This document shows, in pieces, positions 57,291 through 64,000 of a stretch of DNA of 64,000 bases. Under the pieces are notes generated by a model. That model did no database searches. It saw only the letters and a list, made by a program, of their open reading frames with translations, and was not told the DNA's origin. Numbering within the stretch: position 1 is the stretch's first letter; each line of letters opens with the position of its first letter. Both the position numbers and the translations under genes were made by a program. This stretch comes from Candidatus Gastranaerophilales bacterium (GTDB lineage: Bacteria > Cyanobacteriota > Vampirovibrionia > Gastranaerophilales > Gastranaerophilaceae), in the NCBI GenBank assembly GCA_016282705.1, contig JAEELO010000083.1, forward strand, positions 21,877 to 85,876. The letters are read 5' to 3'.

Positions 57291-57890
57291 TTAATCTATA
57301 ATACGTCTTCCTTCAATTGCCTTTGCAAGAGTAATTTCGTCTGCAAATTCAAGGTCTGAACCAATCGGCAATCCAAAGGCTATTCTTGAAATTTTAATAT
57401 TAAACGGTTTTAAAAGTTTTGTAATATACATACTGGTTGCTTCACCCTCAACGGAAGGACTTAATGCCAGTATAACTTCTGTAATACTTGCGTCCGCAAC
57501 TCTTGTTAAAAGTTCTTTTATTCTTATATCTTCAACACCAATACCATCTAACGGAGATAAAGTTCCCTGCAAAACGTGATAAAGTCCTTTATATTCTCTT
57601 GTTTTTTCAATTGCAATAAGGTCTTTTGTTTCCGCTACAACACAAATGACTGTTTTATCACGTCTTTCGTCCGAGCATATTTCACAAGGATTTGAGGCAG
57701 ACATATTAAAACATATATTGCAATAATGAATATTTTCTTTTGCTTCCACAAGAACATTGGAAAATCTTTGAACCTCTGATAACGGCATTTTAAGCAAATG
57801 AAAAGCCATTCTCTGGGCAGATTTAGGACCAATACCCGGGAATTTTTGAAAAAATTCAATTAATTGTGCTAAAGGTTTAGTGTATTCCAT
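57291..57890 (-). CDS. recR: Recombination protein RecR
   Basis: FPGIGPKSAQRMAFHLLK, CNICFNMSASNPCEICSDERRD, TOPRIM CVVAETKDLIAIEKTREYKGLYHVLQGTLSPLDGI. Confidence 0.97.
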   Translation of the reverse strand: MEYTKPLAQLIEFFQKFPGIGPKSAQRMAFHLLKMPLSEVQRFSNVLVEAKENIHYCNICFNMSASNPCEICSDERRDKTVICVVAETKDLIAIEKTREYKGLYHVLQGTLSPLDGIGVEDIRIKELLTRVADASITEVILALSPSVEGEATSMYITKLLKPFNIKISRIAFGLPIGSDLEFADEITLAKAIEGRRIID

Positions 57891-57892
57891 TA

Positions 57893-58228
57893 TTAGAATA
57901 ATCCGGGAATATTAATACCGGCAGGTACAATGCCTTTCATTTTATCTTGCATTTTTTTGTTTGCATCATCAGTAGCCTGTTTCATTGCTGTAGTAATTAA
58001 ATCTTCAAGCATTTCAAGACTTTCGTCATCAACAGATTCCGGTTTTTCAGGATTTATAGCTTGTTTAGAAAGCTTAATTGACTTAAATTTTCCGTTTCCG
58101 TCGCAAACAACTTTTACTGCACCATTTCCTGATTCAGCTGTGATTTCAGCTGCAGCCAAATCTTTTTGTGCATCTTGCAATTTCTTTTGTACTTGCTGTG
58201 CTTGTTTTATCATATTTGCTAAATTCAT
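57893..58228 (-). CDS. YbaB/EbfC family nucleoid-associated protein
   Basis: MNLANMIKQAQQVQKKLQDAQKDLAAAEITAESGNGAVKVVCDGNGKFKSIKLS; adjacent to recR. Confidence 0.95.
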   Translation of the reverse strand: MNLANMIKQAQQVQKKLQDAQKDLAAAEITAESGNGAVKVVCDGNGKFKSIKLSKQAINPEKPESVDDESLEMLEDLITTAMKQATDDANKKMQDKMKGIVPAGINIPGLF

Positions 58229-58313
58229 AATTTAAACTCCATATCACATAACCCATTGCAATTATTATAAGACAAGCTTATATGATTATCAAGTACATAA
58301 TTTAATATGAATA

Positions 58314-58985
58314 TTAATGCATATTGGCAATATATCCGAGAATAATCAATAAAATAACTGAACTAAACGATATTACGGATAAAGAAATTATCATTTTCCA
58401 GAAAAAAGATAAGTTTTTTATAAACGAAATTTTTTTATTATTTATTAATTGATTTTCTTTTTGTTTTTCTTGTTTATATTCTTGTTTTAGTATTTTTTGC
58501 GAGTTTTTTGCTTCTTCATATTTTTCTTTTAATGTTTTTTTAGATTTTTTATCTGTTATCAAAAGTTCTACATCATAGTTTAACTTAAGAATATCTGAAG
58601 AAGCTCCTTGATTGTATACGCAATATGAAATAGCAGTTTCAAAAGAGCGTTTTAAACATTCAAGAGCAGTTATTGCATCTTGTTTTACTTTTCCCGAATG
58701 AACGGCTTGATTCCCGTTCTTTTTAAGGAAATATAAGTCATCAATAAATTCTTTTTCCTGCGCATAACCATGTGATTTATCTTTTAATGTTGCAAGCATT
58801 TCATCAAAAGAGCCTGTAGGACGGTTATTTTGCTCCATCATATTTTTACATATTTGCTCGCCAAATCTTCTTGTTTGAGCCATACACTGTTCAAAATATT
58901 CATCTTTATATAATTTCTCGGCATCGGAAATTATATCAAACAAATTGCTGTCTACTTTTTTTAAAAATTGGAAATTATTACTCAT
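58314..58985 (-). CDS. DUF4145-like protein with C-terminal transmembrane segment
   Basis: YFEQCMAQTRRFGEQICKNMM...FIDDLYFLKKNGNQAVHSGKV resembles DUF4145; C-terminal FWKMIISLSVISFSSVILLIILGYI is a TM helix. Confidence 0.7.
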   Translation of the reverse strand: MSNNFQFLKKVDSNLFDIISDAEKLYKDEYFEQCMAQTRRFGEQICKNMMEQNNRPTGSFDEMLATLKDKSHGYAQEKEFIDDLYFLKKNGNQAVHSGKVKQDAITALECLKRSFETAISYCVYNQGASSDILKLNYDVELLITDKKSKKTLKEKYEEAKNSQKILKQEYKQEKQKENQLINNKKISFIKNLSFFWKMIISLSVISFSSVILLIILGYIANMH

Positions 58986-59118
58986 ATTTTTATTATATAT
59001 AAATATTTCCTTAAATTACCATACATTTGGAGTAGTTATGTTTTTTCGTTTTATGGTATAACTCAAATATAGTTGGCAAATGCATTGTGCATAGCCTTGT
59101 GGGAGAGGATACACCGGC

Positions 59119-59583
59119 ATGGGAAACATAAATGACAGTATTAAAAAATACTTATTATTAAAGCACGCAGAAACAAAATTAAAAGAATGTAATGCAAAAA
59201 TCGAGAAAACAATTCCTTGGATTCAAAGAAAAAGTATATATAATACAATACAATCTCATTGCCGAGTACTTTTGAATGAATTAATTAACAACAATGAAAA
59301 ACAATCTTTAAGATTGAATAAATATGTATTAGATTCTGTTTTAAAATACTCTATGGATAGGAGTGAAACAATATTAAAGACAAATAAAAAAGCTAAAGAT
59401 ATAAAAGATATTATGCAATTAAATTCATATATTGTTTTTGATGAAATTTCAAAAGGAATAAATGCTCACAAAAATAAAAAAGCCATAAAATATAATATTG
59501 AAAAACAGTTAGCATTACTACAAGAAAGAATTAAAGCTAAAACAACACCTGAAGAAATACTCAACAGTATTATAGGGGCATAA
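59119..59583 (+). CDS. Uncharacterised helical protein
   Basis: 154-aa ORF with leader RBS; no family recognised. Confidence 0.65.
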   Translation: MGNINDSIKKYLLLKHAETKLKECNAKIEKTIPWIQRKSIYNTIQSHCRVLLNELINNNEKQSLRLNKYVLDSVLKYSMDRSETILKTNKKAKDIKDIMQLNSYIVFDEISKGINAHKNKKAIKYNIEKQLALLQERIKAKTTPEEILNSIIGA

Positions 59584-59585
59584 TT

Positions 59586-60422
59586 TTATTCAGGCTTTCT
59601 GAAAAAGATTTCAAAAAAGTCTTTGAGCTCTTTATAGTATCCGCTTTCAAGCAATACAAGAAATCTTTTGGTTGTTTTGGGTGCTATTGTTGAAACAGTT
59701 TCCGGATTTATAAAATAGCCCTGTACAAAACGTGCAAATAATTCGGTTGGTTTTGTATAGTATTTATTTAATTTGTTTATTCTTCTGGTTATTCTGGCTT
59801 GTTTTCTTTGCATAGAACATAATTTTATATATGTTTGGAATGCTTTTGGCATATCGGGAAAATTATTTTCAAGATTTTTAACGGTTATTATGCGCTCTTG
59901 TTTAAAGAAAAAGCCGTGCATTAATCTTATAGCATCATATTTAACCAGATATTTAGCATCCGAGTTTTTTACATATTGTTCAAATTCTTTAAATCTTTTA
60001 GAACGTAAAAATGAAGGATAGTCATTTTTTATAGAGTTTTGCATGCTTTTAATTGTATTTGCAACTTCTGTTTTAGCATTTAGGAAAATTTTTAATCTTG
60101 AATTTTTATCAATAACATTAGTTACATTAATAAGTTCATTTTGAATTTCAGTTATATCTGAAGTATTAAAAATATTGGCTAAAGAACCTCCTGTTTTAAT
60201 AAAATCTTTATCAATTTTATAATGTATATGATGAGTGAATTCGTGAATAAGTACACTTATTGCCTGTTCTTCATTAAGCCCTTTTGCTATATCTATTCTG
60301 TTTTTTTGATAAAGACCGTTGTTTCCTCTTGCTTTTGTATTTGTTTTTACTTCAATATCCAGAGAACGCAAAAACTCTATGACATTTCGTTTTGTTAAGG
60401 GTTTTGTTCTGTCATATGTCAT
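59586..60422 (-). CDS. Putative zinc metallopeptidase (HEXXH), uncharacterised
   Basis: ISVLIHEFTHHIHYKID zincin motif encoded at 60222-60245. Confidence 0.7.
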   Translation of the reverse strand: MTYDRTKPLTKRNVIEFLRSLDIEVKTNTKARGNNGLYQKNRIDIAKGLNEEQAISVLIHEFTHHIHYKIDKDFIKTGGSLANIFNTSDITEIQNELINVTNVIDKNSRLKIFLNAKTEVANTIKSMQNSIKNDYPSFLRSKRFKEFEQYVKNSDAKYLVKYDAIRLMHGFFFKQERIITVKNLENNFPDMPKAFQTYIKLCSMQRKQARITRRINKLNKYYTKPTELFARFVQGYFINPETVSTIAPKTTKRFLVLLESGYYKELKDFFEIFFRKPE

Positions 60423-60477
60423 TTTTACTGTATATTCAGGTTCTTTTTGTTTAAAAATAAATATTTGTTTTACCCCG

Positions 60478-60798
60478 TTAATTTCTTATAATTTGTTCAT
60501 CAATCCAATCAAGATATTTTCTGTTGCCGTGTATAATCGGAGTACATATAATTTCCGGAATATCATAATTGTGCATTGTTTTTATTTCTATCTCTATTTG
60601 TTTATACAATTCTGTTTCGGTTTTCATTATCATTAAAACTTCATTATCTTCCTGAATTTTATTTTTCCATATGTATATTGAAGTAACGGAAGGAATAATA
60701 TTGCAGCAGGCAATTAATCTTTTTTTTGTCAAATTTTTAGCTATTTCAATGGCTGCCTTTTTATTTTGTACCGTGCAATGTATCATACAATATGACAT
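60478..60798 (-). CDS. cutA: Divalent-cation tolerance protein CutA
   Basis: NLTKKRLIACCNIIPSVTSIYIWKNKIQEDNEVLMIMKTETELY. Confidence 0.95.
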   Translation of the reverse strand: MSYCMIHCTVQNKKAAIEIAKNLTKKRLIACCNIIPSVTSIYIWKNKIQEDNEVLMIMKTETELYKQIEIEIKTMHNYDIPEIICTPIIHGNRKYLDWIDEQIIRN

Positions 60799-60809
60799 AA
60801 TTTATCCTC

Positions 60810-62210
60810 CTAAAAAATTTTTTCCGGATTTAATATGTTTTTCGGGTCAAGCATATTTTTAATTTGTTTCATTAATTTTAAATTATTGGGATCAAGAGCT
60901 TTATTTATAAAATAAGATTTTTCACATCCAATGCCATGTTCACCGGATAATCTTCCGTTTAAAGATAATGCAAGTTCAAATAATTCGGCTTTTGCCTTTT
61001 CAAAGTTCTTGCGTTCTTCGGTATTTCTTAGGTCAAGAGCAATATTAGGGTGTATATTACCATCACCTATATGTCCCATTATACAAGTTTTAAGATTATA
61101 TTTACTGCATATATTCCAAATTCCTTTGACCAAAGTTACTATGTTATCTCTCGGGACAACAACATCTTCTGTCAGTACATTTGGAGCAAGTTTTGCTGTT
61201 GCACCAAAAGAGGAGCGTCGTGTAATCCATATTTTTTCTTCTTCTTCTTTTGTTTTAGCTGTTTGAATATATGAAGAATTATTGTTTTTGCATATTTCTA
61301 TTATTTTTTCATATTGATTATCTAAAGTTGATTTGAATCCGTCGATTTCTATTAATAAAGCAGCTGTTTTATCGGTTAACAGTCCTGAAGGGTAGAAACT
61401 TTCGGTTGTTGCAAGAGTATTTTTATCAAGTAAATCAATAACAGATGGAGTAATTAAATTAGAAATAATATCATTTGCTGTCTTTGCAGTATCTTCAAGA
61501 GTGTCAAAATAGGCAAGCAAAACCCTTGTATCTTCCGGTTTGGGTATTAATCTTATGGTTGCACGGGTGATAATACCAAGAGTTCCCTCAGAACCTACAA
61601 ACAATTGAGTCATATTATATCCGGTTACATCTTTTGAACAGGAAGAACCTGTATGAAGAATAGTTCCGTCAGCAAGAACAACTTCTAAATCTATAATGTA
61701 ATCCTTTGTAGAACCGTATTTAAAAGTATGAGGACCGCCTGATGAAAGCCCTATACTTCCTCCAAGCATGGATACTTTTAAATTTGAAGGATCGGGCGGA
61801 TAAAATAAATTGTATTTTTCGGCTGCTTTTTTTAAATCTTCTATCACAACACCGGGTTCTGCAATACAAATAAGATTATCTTTGTTAACTTCAATTATTT
61901 TATTCATTTTCGCAAAATCAAGAACAATACCGCCTTTTTTGGGCAGACATGCTCCGCAAACGCTTGTTCCTGCGGCACGTGCTGTTACGGGAATATTATT
62001 TTCATTTGCATATTTCATTATTTTGGATACTTGTTCTGTGTTTTCAGGGAAAATAACAATATCCGCAATTTCATTGTCTTTTATTATATTTGTTGAATCG
62101 GTGGAATATGCATAACATGAATCATAATCATACAAAATATTATCTTTACCGGTAATATTTTCAAGTTTTTTTATATGAGTATTTTTCTTTGCTTCTGTTA
62201 ATTCCGCCAT
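60810..62210 (-). CDS. FAD-binding oxidase (GlcD/lactate dehydrogenase family)
   Basis: VTARAAGTSVCGACLPKKGGIVLDFAKMN...GYNMTQLFVGSEGTLGIITRATIRLIPKPE...RLSGEHGIGCEK. Confidence 0.94.
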   Translation of the reverse strand: MAELTEAKKNTHIKKLENITGKDNILYDYDSCYAYSTDSTNIIKDNEIADIVIFPENTEQVSKIMKYANENNIPVTARAAGTSVCGACLPKKGGIVLDFAKMNKIIEVNKDNLICIAEPGVVIEDLKKAAEKYNLFYPPDPSNLKVSMLGGSIGLSSGGPHTFKYGSTKDYIIDLEVVLADGTILHTGSSCSKDVTGYNMTQLFVGSEGTLGIITRATIRLIPKPEDTRVLLAYFDTLEDTAKTANDIISNLITPSVIDLLDKNTLATTESFYPSGLLTDKTAALLIEIDGFKSTLDNQYEKIIEICKNNNSSYIQTAKTKEEEEKIWITRRSSFGATAKLAPNVLTEDVVVPRDNIVTLVKGIWNICSKYNLKTCIMGHIGDGNIHPNIALDLRNTEERKNFEKAKAELFELALSLNGRLSGEHGIGCEKSYFINKALDPNNLKLMKQIKNMLDPKNILNPEKIF

Positions 62211-62376
62211 TATGCCCTCTAGGATATTATAAAATAAAACAATGCCTTATAACAATATTTTATACTTAATTTGAAGTTTTAATAATTGGATATATAAGTC
62301 AATAATATTTCTTTGTTACGGATGAATACATTTTATTCGGTATGTTAAATAAAAACAGTAAGAGAGGTTTTATAAT

Positions 62377-63063
62377 ATGTCAAAAAAAGTAATTTCAATT
62401 TTGCTGATATTATTTGTTTCTTTAATAAGCTGTATTACTGTTAATAATAAAGTTTTATCAAGAGATAATGATTATAATGGTGAAGAATTAATAAATGTAA
62501 CTGTTTACGAGAAGATAAATCCGGCAATTGTGCTTGTAGAAGCACAACTGTTGGATGGAATATCAAGCGGAACAGGTTGTATTATAAATAAAAAAGGAAT
62601 TATTTTAACCAGTTCACATGTTGTTGCAAAATCTTCATATATTGAAGTTACAACGATTAACGGTGAGGTATATAAAGCTGAAGTAATAAATAACAATACT
62701 ACAAATGAAGACTTGGCATTATTGAAAATAACACCGAAAAAGCCATTACCTGCTGTAATAAAATTAGGAGATTCTTCAATGGTAAAGGTGGGACAAAAAG
62801 TTCTTGCCATAGGTAATCCATTCGGATTTAACGGGACTCTTACAACTGGAATAGTATCCAGAATTGATTATGAGAGAAATAAAATACAAACCGATGCAGC
62901 CATAAATCCCGGTTCATCAGGCGGGCCTATATTAAATGCAAACGGTGAGGTTATAGGAATAAGCCAGTCGATATTTAATCCTGATAATAATAAATCAAAT
63001 ATCGGCATAGGGTTTGCAGTACCTGCAAATGAGGTAAAAAAATTAATCAGCTCTTATATGTAA
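62377..63063 (+). CDS. Trypsin-like S1C serine protease without a PDZ domain
   Basis: GTGCIINKKGIILTSSHVV...NEDLALLKI...QTDAAINPGSSGGPILNANGEVIGI. Confidence 0.93.
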   Translation: MSKKVISILLILFVSLISCITVNNKVLSRDNDYNGEELINVTVYEKINPAIVLVEAQLLDGISSGTGCIINKKGIILTSSHVVAKSSYIEVTTINGEVYKAEVINNNTTNEDLALLKITPKKPLPAVIKLGDSSMVKVGQKVLAIGNPFGFNGTLTTGIVSRIDYERNKIQTDAAINPGSSGGPILNANGEVIGISQSIFNPDNNKSNIGIGFAVPANEVKKLISSYM

Positions 63064-63120
63064 TTTGATAAATAATAGTAGAATAATAAATATAATTCGG
63101 TTATAATCTATAAAAAGCTT

Positions 63121-63705
63121 ATGGAAGGATTTCCGATGAAAGGCAATTTATATATTATAGCAGGATGCTCAGGTGTCGGTAAGGGTACTCTTATAAAATT
63201 ATTCTTAGAGAAAAATCCTGATATAAAACTTTCAATCTCCGCTACAACAAGAAGCCCGAGAGACGGTGAAAAAGATGGTGTTAACTATTTCTTTGTATCA
63301 AAAGAAGAATTCAAATCGGAAGTTGAAAATAATGAGTTTCTTGAATGGGCGGAATTTAGCGGCAATTTTTACGGTACTAAAAAGAGTTTTGTAGAAAAAA
63401 CGCTTGCAAAAGGAATAGATTTAATTTTGGAAATTGAAGTTCAAGGTGCAAAACAAGTAAAAGAAAAAATGCCTGAGGCAATAAGTATATTTATTATGCC
63501 GCCTTCTTTGGAGGAACTTGAAGCAAGATTAAGAGGACGACACACTGAAACGGAAGAAGCCATCCAAAAAAGATTAGAGCAAGTTTCAAGAGAAATAGAA
63601 GCAGGTAAGAATTTTGATTATAAAATAGTAAATGATAAGTTAGAAACAGCATTAGAAAATATGCAGAAAATATTTTCCGAAAGGAAGAACAATGTTAACG
63701 GGTAA
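63121..63705 (+). CDS. gmk: Guanylate kinase
   Basis: LYIIAGCSGVGKGTLIKLFLEKNPDIKLSISATTRSPRDGEKDGVNYFFVSKEEF; likely start MKGN. Confidence 0.97.
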   Translation: MEGFPMKGNLYIIAGCSGVGKGTLIKLFLEKNPDIKLSISATTRSPRDGEKDGVNYFFVSKEEFKSEVENNEFLEWAEFSGNFYGTKKSFVEKTLAKGIDLILEIEVQGAKQVKEKMPEAISIFIMPPSLEELEARLRGRHTETEEAIQKRLEQVSREIEAGKNFDYKIVNDKLETALENMQKIFSERKNNVNG

Positions 63706-64000
63706 GACTGTTTTAATAGGAATAACGGGTGCTATAGCAGCATACAAAGTATGCGAATTAATACGTTTGTTTAAAAAGAATAATGCAAATGTTAAAGTTG
63801 TTGTTACTCCGAATGCGCTTAATTTTGTAACAAAAACCACATTGGAATCCTTAAGCCAAAATCCTGTTGATATAGAACAATTTGATATTAAAGATTATAA
63901 ACCCGAGCATATTGCACTTACCGATGAAGCCGATATTTTTGTTATAGCTCCTGCCAGTGCAAATACTATTGCAAAAATGCGTTTCGGAATTTGTGATAAT
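63692..64000 (+). CDS. coaBC: CoaBC phosphopantothenoylcysteine decarboxylase/synthetase, truncated at the right edge
   Basis: Own translation: MLTGKTVLIGITGAIAAYKVCELIRLFKKNNANVKVVVTPNALNFVTKTTLESLS...EADIFVIAPASANTIAKM; overlaps gmk by 14 nt. Confidence 0.93.
   Translation, partial: MLTGKTVLIGITGAIAAYKVCELIRLFKKNNANVKVVVTPNALNFVTKTTLESLSQNPVDIEQFDIKDYKPEHIALTDEADIFVIAPASANTIAKMRFGICDN

Noticed and set aside
1-64000. CRISPR arrays, prophage, IS/transposase genes, rRNA operons
   Set aside because: None seen in the ORF list or by reading the intergenic regions.

Overview
AT-rich bacterial chromosome segment, gene-dense and mostly housekeeping. I infer a Gram-negative lineage, possibly gut Vampirovibrionia/Gastranaerophilales ('Melainabacteria'). 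This rests on general gene content and an lpxD-lpxC-fabZ-lpxA operon and has not been verified. The left edge (1-3407) carries a restriction-modification locus. It comprises a truncated Sau3AI/MutH-type endonuclease that is absent from the ORF track because it runs off the edge, a divergent C5-cytosine methyltransferase, and a convergent PD-(D/E)XK-like nuclease with a possible modified-base-reader-like N-terminus. A repeat-rich gap and a tRNA-Gly(CCC) follow. Recognisable core genes include mutL, clpB, pilT, recF, mnmE, comEC, mfd, rfaE2-like, lpxD/lpxC/fabZ/lpxA, gatB, fabF, rplU/rpmA, a FliA-type sigma factor, murQ, ispE, ksgA, recR, ybaB, cutA, gmk and coaBC (truncated). The less ordinary items are: (i) a chimeric protein with a type IV prepilin signal, YadA-head-like repeats and a C-terminal peptidase S74 tailspike chaperone; (ii) a large helicase with a C-terminal MTES_1575/Vsr-like nuclease; (iii) a 946-aa coiled-coil protein with internal repeats; (iv) tandem thymidylate kinases; (v) two paralogous radical SAM proteins; (vi) several structured-looking leaders or sRNA candidates; (vii) a decayed XRE regulator; (viii) a small unlisted ORF. 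No CRISPR array, prophage, IS element or rRNA was seen.
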